Source: Liquorilactobacillus cacaonum DSM 21116 (GTDB lineage Bacteria; Bacillota; Bacilli; Lactobacillales; Lactobacillaceae). From it: 64,000 nucleotides of DNA. The DNA lies in the NCBI RefSeq assembly GCF_001436735.1, contig NZ_AYZE01000008.1:305240-369239 (forward strand), in the 5' to 3' direction. Position 1 is the stretch's first letter. Every line of letters starts with the position of its first letter. Positions 16,262 to 26,057 of the stretch are shown piece by piece. The notes under the pieces were generated by a model. That model was not told the DNA's origin, made no database searches, and saw nothing but the letters and a program-made list of their open reading frames with translations. A program made the translations under genes and the position numbers.

Positions 16262-17377
16262 TTACTTAAGGCGCTTTATTCGTTGTGTAGGTGATAAAAT
16301 ATTTGTAATTCTAATACCAAAGTTTTCATTAATTACCACAACTTCACCAGTTGCAATTGGTTTACCATTAAGTAAAATTTCAAGTGGTTCATCCGTTAAC
16401 CTATCTAGTTCAATAACAGAACCCGTTCCAAAAGACAATATATCGCGTACTTTTTTCTCACTTCTACCTAAGACAACACTTAGATTTAGCGGAACATCTA
16501 ATAACAATTCAAGGTTATCGCCTTCCGCCTTTTGTTCATCATTTAACACCTGAAACTCTGGCTTACTTACTTTAACAGTTTTTTCAGATGCACTGTTTCC
16601 TTGTTGTTGGGTAATAGTAGCTGTAGACTCTGTTTCTGCGATTTCTGTGGCATTTACTTCACCGAGAGAAATATTCTCTGTTTCTTCTTCATTTCTAACA
16701 ATTGTCGCCTTATCAGAAAGCATTGCTTTTGAAATATCTTCCACCATATCTGCTGTAAAAATCTGCATGATTTCACTTTCAATTAGCCCCTCAACAGATA
16801 ATGAAAATGAAATACGATAGACATCAGCTTTACTATCAAGACTATCATAATGGACAACTTCTGGATTTTCCCATAATTTAACGTTTGGGGGCAATATATC
16901 AACCTTACGATTTATCATGGTTGCCATAGATGTTGATGCTGAACCAATCATTTGATTCATTGCTTCAGCTACTGCACTCAACTCTAAATCAGTAAACTGC
17001 TCATTTTCTGGTTTGCCATCTCCTCCCATCATTAAATCTACAATTATAATTGCATCTTTAACTTCAAGTAGCAGAAGGTTAGAACCTACTAATCCCTCTT
17101 TGAAACCCACAACTGTTGAAACTTTAGGTGTATCAATAACACCTAAAATATCACCAAATTTTGTGGACTCAACCCGAGGAGTCGTAATACTTACACGTTT
17201 ATTCAAAATAGATGATAATGTCGTTGCCGCTTGGGACATCGATATATTCCCTACTTCTCCAATAATATCTTGCTTCGTTTTCTCATCAATATCGTCTTTT
17301 GTTTCGGTAGTAGCATCAGTTGTAGTTGCCCCTGCCATCATTGCATCAATTTCTTCTTGTGATAGACTGTCACTCAT
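16262..17377 (-). CDS. fliY: Motor-switch phosphatase FliY (FliN-type C-terminus)
   Basis: A 371-residue C-ring protein that also dephosphorylates CheY-P. An N-terminal SQEEIDAMM peptide is followed by a CheC-like domain with two ExxN-type phosphatase stretches (IIGEVGNISMSQAA and LSAVAEAMNQMIGSAS). After an acidic Thr/Glu-rich linker, the C-terminal SpoA/FliN domain (LLLDVPLNLSVVLGRSEKKVRDILSFGTGSVIEL) builds the C-ring. Its start overlaps fliM by 4 nt. Fusion of CheC and FliN parts is normal in Firmicutes. Confidence 0.95.
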   Translation of the reverse strand: MSDSLSQEEIDAMMAGATTTDATTETKDDIDEKTKQDIIGEVGNISMSQAATTLSSILNKRVSITTPRVESTKFGDILGVIDTPKVSTVVGFKEGLVGSNLLLLEVKDAIIIVDLMMGGDGKPENEQFTDLELSAVAEAMNQMIGSASTSMATMINRKVDILPPNVKLWENPEVVHYDSLDSKADVYRISFSLSVEGLIESEIMQIFTADMVEDISKAMLSDKATIVRNEEETENISLGEVNATEIAETESTATITQQQGNSASEKTVKVSKPEFQVLNDEQKAEGDNLELLLDVPLNLSVVLGRSEKKVRDILSFGTGSVIELDRLTDEPLEILLNGKPIATGEVVVINENFGIRITNILSPTQRIKRLK

Positions 17378-18372
17378 TGAGTCTCCCCCTCTAACTTGTC
17401 GATTAATTCTATAGCAATCTGATTATTTTTTTTACCTAATTTGACACTATAATACGGACTGCCTCCGACATATGAATCAAGCGGCTCGTTAATCTTGCTG
17501 TCTAGTTTCAAAATGTCACCCGGCTCTAAGTGCAAAAAGTTCGATAATTCTATTTCTGATTCTCCAAGAACTACTTGCAAATCAAGGGGAATATTATTCA
17601 TACTTTGTTTTAAGTTACGTTCATCATTTGCACTATATTCTTGGTTTGAATCAAACCAATTATGAAAACTCAGCTTATCAGTAAGTCCTTCAAAGAATAC
17701 GTAAGGTACACAGATATTAATAAAGCTATCAATCCCGCCTATTCTAACAGTAAATGTTATCATAACCACAGGTTCATTTGGTGACATATTCTGAAGTAAT
17801 TGTGGATTACTATCTAACTCATCAAACTCAGTCTGTAATTCAATAATATCCTTCCATACATTCTCATAAATCTTTGTCATCTCAACAACAATCTCTTTTA
17901 AGAGTATCAGTTCAATATCTGTAAATGAATCTTTTGCTTTAACAAATAAATTATCTTGCTTACCAATATCCACTCCGCCGCAAAGTAATTCTACAATCAA
18001 CATACAAAGCTGTGGATTTATTTCTAAAATTTGAATACCTTTTAACGGTTCAGAATGGAAAAGACCCAGTAAAGTAAATCGTGGCACAGAATGAATAAAT
18101 TCATCATAACTGACTTGTTCAATAGATGCTAAATTAAGATTAATAGTCGAACGCAAGAGTGTCGAAAGAACATTACTACTGACCTTAGAAAAGTCCTCGA
18201 AAATCATGTGTAATGTATTGACATACTCTTTGGGCAGCTTTGTCGGTCTTCTGAAATCATAGCTCTTTACTTTAAGTTCTTCTTCTTTTTCAGCTTTTTC
18301 TTCTACGATTTCACCGTTGTTCATTGCGTTCAACAGAGAATCAATTTCTTGTTGTGTCAATACTTGGTCCAC
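17374..18372 (-). CDS. fliM: Flagellar motor switch protein FliM
   Basis: A 332-residue C-ring protein that receives CheY-P. The extreme N-terminus LTQQEIDSLLNAM is the CheY-binding peptide. The middle domain contains the GGxG-like PRFTLLGLFHSEPLKG segment, and the C-terminus is a SpoA domain (LDLQVVLGESEIELSNFLHLEPGDILKLDSKI). It lies between cheW and fliY, far from fliF-fliG. Confidence 0.95.
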   Translation of the reverse strand: MDQVLTQQEIDSLLNAMNNGEIVEEKAEKEEELKVKSYDFRRPTKLPKEYVNTLHMIFEDFSKVSSNVLSTLLRSTINLNLASIEQVSYDEFIHSVPRFTLLGLFHSEPLKGIQILEINPQLCMLIVELLCGGVDIGKQDNLFVKAKDSFTDIELILLKEIVVEMTKIYENVWKDIIELQTEFDELDSNPQLLQNMSPNEPVVMITFTVRIGGIDSFINICVPYVFFEGLTDKLSFHNWFDSNQEYSANDERNLKQSMNNIPLDLQVVLGESEIELSNFLHLEPGDILKLDSKINEPLDSYVGGSPYYSVKLGKKNNQIAIELIDKLEGETQ

Positions 18373-18388
18373 TTTGATCCCTCACTTA

Positions 18389-18787
18389 TCAAAAAATCAG
18401 TTGATTTATCTCTATAATACTTGCTACATTTTCTGCTACAGTTGTTGCACCAATATAATACTTTTTGTCTGACGTACTCCCAAGTTGAATTTGGTCTTGT
18501 TCTATATCAACAACTTTCAATACTTCATCTATCAATAATCCCTTACGATTATCCTCATCCTTCATTATCAATATATTCATTTTTTTCTCAATTGGCGCCA
18601 AGTCAATTAACTCCGCCAAGCCTACTACTGTTAAAACACTGCCTCTTAAATTTATTAAACCCTGTACCCACTTGGGTGCTAGCGGGATTTCTGTTATTTC
18701 AACAGTATCAATCACTTCTTCAACTGTTTCTGCTGAAACCATAAAATTTTGCTGGTTCATTTTAAAGAGAATCATTTGCACAGCCAA
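18389..18787 (-). CDS. cheW: Chemotaxis coupling protein CheW
   Basis: A 132-residue single-domain adaptor joining receptors to CheA. It shows the CheW pattern LFKMNQQNFMVSAETVEEVID, TEIPLAPKWVQGLINLRGSVLTVVGLAELI and a final VAENVASIIEINQL. It lies 16 bp upstream of fliM. A second CheW-like gene sits 6 kb upstream. Confidence 0.93.
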   Translation of the reverse strand: MAVQMILFKMNQQNFMVSAETVEEVIDTVEITEIPLAPKWVQGLINLRGSVLTVVGLAELIDLAPIEKKMNILIMKDEDNRKGLLIDEVLKVVDIEQDQIQLGSTSDKKYYIGATTVAENVASIIEINQLIF

Positions 18788-18801
18788 ACATCTCCTAACG
18801 T

Positions 18802-19164
18802 CTAAGATAGTGCCTTGTCTAAAGCCTTGATAACTCGATCTGTATCAAAAGGCTTAACAATAAAGTCAACCGCACCTGCTCGAATTGCCTCCATGACCAT
18901 GCCTTGTTGTCCCATCGCGCTACACATGACAACTTTTGCATTACCATCAAAACTTTTAATTAATTTTAAAGCCTCAATTCCATCAACTTCAGGCATCGTA
19001 ATATCCATCGTAACTAAATCTGGTTTTGTGGCTTGATACTTGTCAAAAGCATCTTGTCCATTTTCAGCTTCTTCTGCAACTTCATACCCATTTTTTTCTA
19101 AGATATCCCTTAGTTTCATCCTCATAAAAACCGCATCATCAACAATTAAGACTCTTTTTGTCAT
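18802..19164 (-). CDS. cheY: Response regulator CheY
   Basis: A 120-residue receiver domain that carries the phosphoryl signal from CheA to FliM. The acidic pocket is DD at residues 9-10, the phosphorylated Asp is D54 (LVTMDITMPE), the Thr/Ser position is VVMCSAMG and the Lys is in VKPFD. No output domain is attached. It is followed by cheW and preceded by cheC, both within 15 bp. Confidence 0.96.
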   Translation of the reverse strand: MTKRVLIVDDAVFMRMKLRDILEKNGYEVAEEAENGQDAFDKYQATKPDLVTMDITMPEVDGIEALKLIKSFDGNAKVVMCSAMGQQGMVMEAIRAGAVDFIVKPFDTDRVIKALDKALS

Positions 19165-19177
19165 TTTATTGCTCCTT

Positions 19178-19765
19178 TCAAATTCGTAAAGATTCTATCA
19201 TTTTATTCAAAACGCCTTGCTCCGGTATTAAAAATAATGATGAATCAATTTTTTCATCTGCATATATAAACTCATTTCTCATAATCATTAGTTGATCATC
19301 ATAATGTTCTAATGCTAGGTAAGAGCTGCTAATAATAGCGCCAAAGTAATCTTCTTGTGTCCGTGGCACTGATGTTTGTATTTCTGCATTCAACAATCCT
19401 TCAATTGCACTCAAGAATGAATTAGTTACTATATTAGTCAATTCACTAATTGCCGATATTTCCAACTCACCTGCTGCTTCATCTTCACCTAACAGCAACT
19501 TGACCAATTTCCCAACTGATTTATCCGGTATTACTAGCAGAAAAACCCCACTATAATCGCCACTAAAATTACTGATAGTAGCTTGAACCTCATCGTCTTC
19601 CAGATATATTTCTTTAAATAGTTCATGATAACTAAAAAAACTGATTTCAGGAACACGCATATTAATTTTTTGATTAACAAGTTGCGAAATGCTTGTTGCT
19701 GCATTTCCACCACCAATATTTATAATTTCTTTTATTGCGTCTAATTCAGTGTCAGAATATTCCAT
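19178..19765 (-). CDS. cheC: CheY-P phosphatase CheC
   Basis: A 195-residue protein with the two CheC motifs: LDAIKEIINIGGGNAATSISQL near the start and AISELTNIVTNSFLSAIEGL in the middle. Each carries the Glu and Asn used to dephosphorylate CheY-P. CheC also binds CheD to tune receptor adaptation. Its ATG shares one base with the cheA stop codon (TAATG). Confidence 0.94.
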   Translation of the reverse strand: MEYSDTELDAIKEIINIGGGNAATSISQLVNQKINMRVPEISFFSYHELFKEIYLEDDEVQATISNFSGDYSGVFLLVIPDKSVGKLVKLLLGEDEAAGELEISAISELTNIVTNSFLSAIEGLLNAEIQTSVPRTQEDYFGAIISSSYLALEHYDDQLMIMRNEFIYADEKIDSSLFLIPEQGVLNKMIESLRI

Positions 19766-21816
19766 TAGTTTTTAGCCAGTTTACCTTGACAAATAGCATT
19801 AACGTCTAAGATGAGTGCAATGGAACCATTCCCAAAAATTGTCGCACCCTGAAATTTATTAATTTTCTGGATAATAGCATCAATTTTCTTAATTACAATT
19901 TCTTGTTGTCCAATTAACTCGTTCACCAATACTGCAAAATACTGCTTATCACTCTTAACAACAATTGCAAATTGTTTAGCATTTTCCTCATTCTTTAAGC
20001 CTAGGACTTTGTCTACTCTAACAACTGGTATTAATCCTTCTTGGTACTCTACTACTTCTTTATCCATACTAGTGATTATTTCTTTTTCTTGAATCATAAC
20101 AACACGTTCAACAACATCTAACGGAATCGCAAAACTCTCTTTTGCGACTCTTACCATCAAAGCTTGAATTATTGATAATGTTAACGGTAACTTAATTACA
20201 AACTTAGTCCCAACATGAAGTTCCGTCTTCATTTCCAAGGAGCCACCTAGATCATTGATTTTAGCCATCACCGCATCTAATCCGACACCTCGGCCAGAAA
20301 TATTAGTAATTGTTTTAGCAGTTGAAAATCCTGGATGGAAAATTAGATTAATTAATTCATCATCTGTCATTCCTGTTGTATCAATTCCCTTGCTTTCAGC
20401 ACTTTCTTTCATGACTTGTGGATCTAGTCCTTTACCATCATCTTCAAGAGTGATATTAACCTGGTTTCCTTCTTGGTATGCAGATAATTTAATTATTCCC
20501 TTTTCAGGTTTCCCAAATTTACGGCGGGTTTCCGTATTTTCAATTCCATGATCTGCAGAATTACGTAATAAATGTATCAAAGGTTCACTCAATTCAGAAA
20601 CTACTGTCTTATCCAACTCAGTTTCTTCCCCTTCAACAATTAATTCCATATTCTTATCGAGTTCTCTAGCTAAATCTCTTACCATACGTGGGAATCTACT
20701 GAATACTACACTCACCTGCTGCATTCTAATCTTCAAAACTAAATCCTGTAGCTCTGACGTTAAACGTGAAACTTGTTCCAAAGAATCCTTAACTTCGGTT
20801 GCAGCGTTTCTTCTATTTGCGTCATCAAGTTGATTGCGATAAACTACTAGCTCAGAAACTAAATTCAAAAATAAATCTAGACGTGATAAATCGACCCTAA
20901 TAGACTGATTTCTTGCTGCATTCTGATGTTTACTTGCTTTATTATCTTCCTTTTTCTTTGTAGCCTCAGTATTTGCCTTCTTAGGTATCTTTTTAGCTGT
21001 CCCAGAAGGTTTCGCCGTTTCTGCCTGTTCATTGTCAGATATAGACTTAGAGCTATCAAATTCCTCTACAATAAAAGTATCAATTTCACTATTACTATTA
21101 ATATTTGCTTCAACTTGTTCTTGGGTTCCCTTGGTTAAATAGATTAACTTAAAGTCTGTGTCAAATTCACCATTTTCAAGTAAGTCTGCAGTCGGTTCTG
21201 TATAGATTACATCGCCTTCTTGTTCTAAATGCTCGATTATTAGAAATGCTCTTGGTCCTTTGAGCATGGACTCTTTATCTATTCGAATTGCAACTGTAAA
21301 TGCATTATATCCTTGTGCTCTTGCCTTTTTCACAGTATCTGTATCTGCGTCATCACTGTTACTTAAAACTATGGTAAGCTCTTTATCCTTAGAATCTGTA
21401 CTTTTAGCTTCCACAGTTGCTGTTCCATCAACACTTTTTTCAACATTAATTAACTTCTCTAATAACTCACCAATTTGGTCTTCTGATAGTTCTTTATCAT
21501 TACGTAAGTCCTCTACCAGTTGTGACAGCTTGTCCAAGCACTCAAATATCAATGATATGTACTCGCTTGTGACCATCAATTTACCAGATTTGAAAAAATC
21601 AAAAAGGTTCTCCATTTTATGAGTTAGCTTTGTCATCACGTCATAACCCATTGTTGCGGACATGCCTTTTAAGGTATGTGCTGCTCTAAAAATTTCATTG
21701 ATTAAATCTATATTTTCGGGTTCACTTTCCAATTCTAGGACATCATCGTTTAACTTTTGGAGATTGTCGTCACTTTCTTCAAAAAATAGGTTACGGTATA
21801 CGCTATTGTCGTCCAT
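19765..21816 (-). CDS. cheA: Chemotaxis sensor histidine kinase CheA
   Basis: A 683-residue cytosolic kinase. The P1 domain has the phosphorylated His47 in IFRAAHTLKGMSATMG. A P2 region (about 155-250) binds CheY/CheB. A Lys/Thr/Ala-rich linker precedes the P3 dimerisation helices (SIRVDLSRLDLFLNLVSELVVYRNQL). The ATP-binding P4 carries LLRNSADHGIE (N box), DDGKGLDP and GRGVGLDAV. The C-terminal P5 is CheW-like. The arrangement is complete and the length normal. Confidence 0.97.
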   Translation of the reverse strand: MDDNSVYRNLFFEESDDNLQKLNDDVLELESEPENIDLINEIFRAAHTLKGMSATMGYDVMTKLTHKMENLFDFFKSGKLMVTSEYISLIFECLDKLSQLVEDLRNDKELSEDQIGELLEKLINVEKSVDGTATVEAKSTDSKDKELTIVLSNSDDADTDTVKKARAQGYNAFTVAIRIDKESMLKGPRAFLIIEHLEQEGDVIYTEPTADLLENGEFDTDFKLIYLTKGTQEQVEANINSNSEIDTFIVEEFDSSKSISDNEQAETAKPSGTAKKIPKKANTEATKKKEDNKASKHQNAARNQSIRVDLSRLDLFLNLVSELVVYRNQLDDANRRNAATEVKDSLEQVSRLTSELQDLVLKIRMQQVSVVFSRFPRMVRDLARELDKNMELIVEGEETELDKTVVSELSEPLIHLLRNSADHGIENTETRRKFGKPEKGIIKLSAYQEGNQVNITLEDDGKGLDPQVMKESAESKGIDTTGMTDDELINLIFHPGFSTAKTITNISGRGVGLDAVMAKINDLGGSLEMKTELHVGTKFVIKLPLTLSIIQALMVRVAKESFAIPLDVVERVVMIQEKEIITSMDKEVVEYQEGLIPVVRVDKVLGLKNEENAKQFAIVVKSDKQYFAVLVNELIGQQEIVIKKIDAIIQKINKFQGATIFGNGSIALILDVNAICQGKLAKN

Positions 21817-21836
21817 TAATCAAATCTCCTTCCATA

Positions 21837-22613
21837 TTAGATTTTCCTATATATAAAAGTCTCAACTTTTTCAAGATTAAATTTACTAGGCTCATTAATT
21901 GTTTCCGTTGCTCCAGTAAATAACAAACCACCTTTACTAAGAGACTCACTAAACTTTCGATAAACTTCGTCACGCGCCTCTAATTTAAAATAAATAGTAA
22001 CATTCCGGCACACTATTACTTGAACATCTTTCGGATATCGACTCCCTAATAAATCTTGTTTTTCAAAAGACACAAATTTTTTTATTTCATCTTTTACAAC
22101 ATATTTATCAGTATCTATCTCACTAAAATATTTTATTAAATCAGCCTGTGCTATATTCGTTAACTCAGTTTTTGTATATTTGCCTTGCTTAGCTCTTGCA
22201 AGAATATTATCATCGATATCTGTTGCAATAATGTTGGTATTTCTTACTTTATTTCTATCTAAAATCATTGCTAAAGAATACGGCTCCGCACCCGTTGAAC
22301 AAGCAGCACTCCACATTTTTATATGATCAAAATTAGGAACAACATTTTGCAAAAAGCAATTTTCGAATAATTCAAATATTTCTTTGTTTCTGAAAAAGTC
22401 TGTGACATTAATTGTTATGTGCTTTACAAATGCATTATACGCATCTCGATCTTTTTCAAGAATAAGCGCATAATCCTCGATTGTTTTAGCTCCTGAAGAA
22501 TTCATAATATTTGTTATTCTACGTTGCATTTGTTGATCTTTGTAGTTATTCAAATCAATTCCTACATGCTCTAATACCCATTTATTGAAGAAAATAAAAT
22601 TCTGTTCCATCAT
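21837..22613 (-). CDS. cheR: Chemoreceptor methyltransferase CheR
   Basis: Transfers methyl groups from SAM to receptor glutamates. The protein has an N-terminal helical domain (YKDQQMQRRITNIM) and a SAM-binding core with MWSAACSTGAEPYSLAM, NIIATDIDDNILARAKQGKY and VIVCRNVTIYF. A TTG at 22622 and tandem ATGs at 22613 and 22610 are all in frame. I use the first ATG because neither choice has a well-spaced ribosome-binding site. The gene is within 2-5 bp of the cheB stop, so translation is probably coupled. Confidence 0.93.
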   Translation of the reverse strand: MMEQNFIFFNKWVLEHVGIDLNNYKDQQMQRRITNIMNSSGAKTIEDYALILEKDRDAYNAFVKHITINVTDFFRNKEIFELFENCFLQNVVPNFDHIKMWSAACSTGAEPYSLAMILDRNKVRNTNIIATDIDDNILARAKQGKYTKTELTNIAQADLIKYFSEIDTDKYVVKDEIKKFVSFEKQDLLGSRYPKDVQVIVCRNVTIYFKLEARDEVYRKFSESLSKGGLLFTGATETINEPSKFNLEKVETFIYRKI

Positions 22614-22614
22614 C

Positions 22615-23619
22615 TCACCCAATCATTTGTTGCAATCTTTGGCTTATTTCATCCAAACTTAGAACTTCATCAACGACACCCGCCTCGATTACGCTACGTG
22701 GCATCCCAAAAATAACACTGCTCTGCTCATCTTGTGAGACTGTATAGCCTCCAAAATTTTTAATTCTACTCATACCAATTGTTCCGTCTTTCCCCATACC
22801 AGTCAGAATGATACCAGCAAGTTGGCTTTTATAAGTATCTGCAGCTGAGATAAACAAATTATCAACTGCCGGCCTTGTTCCATTTTGCTTAGGTCCTTGA
22901 TTTAAAGATATTTTGCCGTTTCTCACCACCATATGAAAGTCACCTGGAGCAATATATATCTTGGATTCAATTTTCATCCCATCTTTTGCCTCAACCACTT
23001 CACTTTTGCTTCCCATATTTAATCGTTCAGCAAACGAAGTTGTAAATCCCTTAGGCATATGTTGAACAATTAATATCGGTATCCTCGTAGTAGTATTTAG
23101 TGATTGAATTATTTTCAGTAATGTCTTAGGGCCTCCTGTTGATGCACCAATCACTACAGCTCTCAGAGTACTAAAATCATTTTCTACTTTTCTTTTACTC
23201 ACAAAAGGATTAACTCCACTGGCCGGATCACTTCTTATCCCACTATTAATTCCTCTGATTTTTGTCAAGAACTCTTCCAACCAACTATTCTCCAAATTCA
23301 GTAGGTTATTTGGTTTTTCGATAAAATCAGTAGCACCTTTAGCTAAAGCCTCAATTGTATTTTCTTTTTTACTTAATGCACTCAAAATAATTACTGGGAC
23401 ATCATTTGTTCGTCGAATTATTTTCAGTGCTTCCAACCCATTCATTGTTGGCATCTCAATGTCCATCAGCACCAAATCATAATTATTTTGATTAATCATT
23501 TCGACTGCTTGTTTACCATTTCGGGCAGTATCTGCCACATGCAAGTCAGTCTGTTCTTCAACGATATCTGTAACTACTTTTCGCATAAATGCTGAATCAT
23601 CAACAACTAAAATATTCAT
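22615..23619 (-). CDS. cheB: Chemotaxis methylesterase CheB
   Basis: Removes receptor methyl groups and deamidates glutamines once phosphorylated. The receiver domain has DD at 7-8 and the phosphorylated Asp53 (LVLMDIEMPTMNG). The C-terminal catalytic domain starts near residue 150 with Ser160 (VIGASTGGPKT), His187 (ILIVQHMPKGFT) and Asp278 (GMGKDGT). The 334-residue length is normal. It lies between cheD and cheR. Confidence 0.96.
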   Translation of the reverse strand: MNILVVDDSAFMRKVVTDIVEEQTDLHVADTARNGKQAVEMINQNNYDLVLMDIEMPTMNGLEALKIIRRTNDVPVIILSALSKKENTIEALAKGATDFIEKPNNLLNLENSWLEEFLTKIRGINSGIRSDPASGVNPFVSKRKVENDFSTLRAVVIGASTGGPKTLLKIIQSLNTTTRIPILIVQHMPKGFTTSFAERLNMGSKSEVVEAKDGMKIESKIYIAPGDFHMVVRNGKISLNQGPKQNGTRPAVDNLFISAADTYKSQLAGIILTGMGKDGTIGMSRIKNFGGYTVSQDEQSSVIFGMPRSVIEAGVVDEVLSLDEISQRLQQMIG

Positions 23620-23632
23620 AAAATTCGTCTTT

Positions 23633-24130
23633 CTATATATATACTATTTCGTGGTTTACAATTCGAACCGTCGTTTTGAAGCTATTCAAATCGACTATCA
23701 TTGTTCTCCCACTGTTTCCTCCGACGTGTTCTGAGATTATTGGTATATTCAAACTAGCTAAAGAATTTTTGACAGCTATAACATTACGTTCCCCGATGCT
23801 TAATCCTGATCCATTGATAAAATTAAACATATTAGCTCCACCGACAATTTTCGCAGCTAAAACTGCATTAGGTGATTTTTTTTTAATTTGAGTCACCATT
23901 TCTGGAATTGCCAAATTTGCAAATTTAGCATTATTTAATGTCCCTTTATTTTCAAATGGTCCGCTATCAGGAAGCATTATATGACTTAGTCCCCCGATTT
24001 TTTTCTTCTTATCATAAATGACTGTACCTACACAAGATCCAAGACCAATAGTTATTAATTTTTCAGTATTTGTTCCTAGCTTATACTCTGCAATTCCAAC
24101 TTTTATTTCATTCTCTAGCGCTATCATCAA
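23633..24130 (-). CDS. cheD: Chemoreceptor glutamine deamidase CheD
   Basis: Deamidates receptor glutamines and stimulates CheC. The 165-residue protein has the catalytic Cys33 in ITIGLGSCVGTVIYD, His50 in GGLSHIMLPDS and the KIVGGANMFNF segment with conserved Gly residues. Its start overlaps the second cheW-like gene by 23 nt; a second ATG at the next codon is also possible. Confidence 0.95.
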   Translation of the reverse strand: MMIALENEIKVGIAEYKLGTNTEKLITIGLGSCVGTVIYDKKKKIGGLSHIMLPDSGPFENKGTLNNAKFANLAIPEMVTQIKKKSPNAVLAAKIVGGANMFNFINGSGLSIGERNVIAVKNSLASLNIPIISEHVGGNSGRTMIVDLNSFKTTVRIVNHEIVYI

Positions 24131-24599
24131 AACTACCTTCTACTGCAGTTTTTTCAAGCGCATCCCTTATTTGATTATCTTGCTTATTATCAAAGAGGTA
24201 GCTTAAATTAATTGAAATTACAATATCTTCCTTAATTTTCAAGAACTTATCTACATAACTTCTTTTGAGGTTTGCTCTTTCTATTTCTGCCTCATACTCT
24301 GTCTCTGTCAACTCTGTAATTGCCACAATTTCCTCAATCAGCAATCCTAATGAACTGTCTTGCCAGTTACATAGGATTACCTTAGAATTTGTCCTATCTT
24401 CGATTTTTTCACCAAATAGTTTATTTTTCAAATCAATAATAGGTGCCATTGTATTGTTATACTCAACTGCACCTAGGACATATTCAGGCACCTCAGGAAG
24501 AACTATCAACTTTGGAATTTCAATTACCCTTCTAACTATGCTGACTGGCAGTGCAAACATTTGTTCATGACTTTTAAATACAATATACTGATCCAACAT
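24108..24599 (-). CDS. Second CheW-like coupling protein
   Basis: A 163-residue protein of one CheW domain (QYIVFKSHEQMFALPVSIVRRVIE, VLGAVEYNNTMAPIIDLKNKLFGE) plus a charged tail of about 30 residues (DNKQDNQIRDALEKTAVEG). It lacks the receiver domain that would make it CheV. It lies 29 bp after the short chemoreceptor gene and may couple that receptor in particular, or supply extra CheW. Confidence 0.88.
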   Translation of the reverse strand: MLDQYIVFKSHEQMFALPVSIVRRVIEIPKLIVLPEVPEYVLGAVEYNNTMAPIIDLKNKLFGEKIEDRTNSKVILCNWQDSSLGLLIEEIVAITELTETEYEAEIERANLKRSYVDKFLKIKEDIVISINLSYLFDNKQDNQIRDALEKTAVEGSFDDSARE

Positions 24600-24628
24600 C
24601 TAAAGTCCTCTCCTTCAAATTAACCTTT

Positions 24629-25939
24629 TCAAAGTTTAAAACTATCAACTTGAAATTTTAGAACATTTGCAATATTTTCAATTTCTTCAACTTTTTCCTC
24701 AAATTCCTTAACATTTAACTGAAGCTCTTCGATATTTGAAGTTACTTTTTGTGTTCCTACTGATGTATCCGAAATAGCTGAAGAAATATTTTCTACCGAA
24801 TTTCCAACCATATTTTTTTCTTCGATTAATGCTGCTACATTTTTCTCAATCTTCTGAATACTATCAATAAATTTTTTAATCAAAACTGAATTTTTCCTAG
24901 TCGAATCACTTATTTTACCGATGTAGTCAGTTTGTTGTTCACTACTTTCATATGAGGTATTCAATGCAAGTGCCATATGCTCAGATTTATTTCTAATTAG
25001 GGTAATTATTTCTCTTATGTTTTTTGTTGATTCACTACTTTGTTCAGCAAGACTTCGAACTTCTTCAGCAACAATTGCAAATCCTCTGCCTGCTTCTCCT
25101 GCTCTTGCTGCTTCAATTGAAGCATTAAGGGCTAATAAATTTGTCTGTTCAGAAATATCTGTGATTAATGCGACAATGTTACCGATACTCTGAATATCCT
25201 TATTCATCTCATCCATTTCCGTAACTAGTTGTGCTTGCGTCTTCCGTTCTTTTTCCCAGTTACTTGATACTTGGACCATCATTGTCGAATTACTTGTATT
25301 CTTCTTCTTTGAATCTTCGATATATTCATTCATTAATTCAATTTCACTATATATTTTTTCAATCTTATTAGAAAGCTCTTGCATATCATTAGCAGTCTGC
25401 TCTGCCTCTGCTGCTTGTGAGCCAGACGCTTCGGAAATATTTTCCATTGTTGCTTTAACCCCAGCAACAGAGTTATTGGCATTTGCTAAAATTGTACCTA
25501 GATTCAGAGCCATGCCACTCATTTTAGTACTCTCACTTTTCATACCAACAATTACGGCCATAAAGGCATTTGCAAAGCTGTGTACATCCTCTTTTATTTT
25601 AAAAATTAGTGGATCATCTTTTTTGGCTGGGGTCAAGTCATCTAAACTAGACAAATCTCCTGAAACTAGCAGATTAATTTTTTGATGTATATACTCCAAA
25701 TCTTTCTTATAAGGGTTCGCTGAAAGATAATTCAAAACAGTACATAAAACTAGATGCACCACTAATACAACTACTGCAAAAATAAAAAACTTAGTTCTCA
25801 TTGCATTATCGCTACTTCCACTGATCAACATTAAATAGGCGATAACAAGCACAAAAAATGTGAAAATAACTGGTGTCAAGAACCTTATTCTGAACTTTAC
25901 AGTTCTTTTCGGAACTTTCTTTAAATTTTTCCTGGACAT
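24629..25939 (-). CDS. Chemoreceptor with two membrane helices and no outside sensor domain
   Basis: A 436-residue methyl-accepting protein. After a basic N-terminus come two hydrophobic helices (about 23-42 and 52-73) separated by only about nine residues (GSSDNAMRT). There is therefore no room for an extracellular ligand domain, and I see no clear HAMP. The cytosolic part ends with a standard signalling hairpin ([40 protein letters not shown]). It could sense membrane or cytosolic signals, or act through a partner protein. A sigma-28-like promoter lies just upstream, within the flagellar operon. Confidence 0.92.
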   Translation of the reverse strand: MSRKNLKKVPKRTVKFRIRFLTPVIFTFFVLVIAYLMLISGSSDNAMRTKFFIFAVVVLVVHLVLCTVLNYLSANPYKKDLEYIHQKINLLVSGDLSSLDDLTPAKKDDPLIFKIKEDVHSFANAFMAVIVGMKSESTKMSGMALNLGTILANANNSVAGVKATMENISEASGSQAAEAEQTANDMQELSNKIEKIYSEIELMNEYIEDSKKKNTSNSTMMVQVSSNWEKERKTQAQLVTEMDEMNKDIQSIGNIVALITDISEQTNLLALNASIEAARAGEAGRGFAIVAEEVRSLAEQSSESTKNIREIITLIRNKSEHMALALNTSYESSEQQTDYIGKISDSTRKNSVLIKKFIDSIQKIEKNVAALIEEKNMVGNSVENISSAISDTSVGTQKVTSNIEELQLNVKEFEEKVEEIENIANVLKFQVDSFKL

Positions 25940-26023
25940 TATTTAATACCCCTTCCGACATGAACAACATATATTTAGGTTTGAGTAAGATTAGTCGAAA
26001 ACTCACACAACTCTATGACTCTC

Positions 26024-26050
26024 ATATCGGAAATTTATCAAAACTATTAA
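26024..26050 (-). promoter_or_regulatory. Internal sigma-28-like promoter before the chemotaxis block
   Basis: The minus strand has TTAAT (26046-26050), 15 nt, then CCGATAT (26024-26030), in the 118-bp gap between the FtsE-like gene and the chemoreceptor. The -35 differs from TTAAA at its last base. Confidence 0.65.
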
Positions 26051-26057
26051 GACTTCA

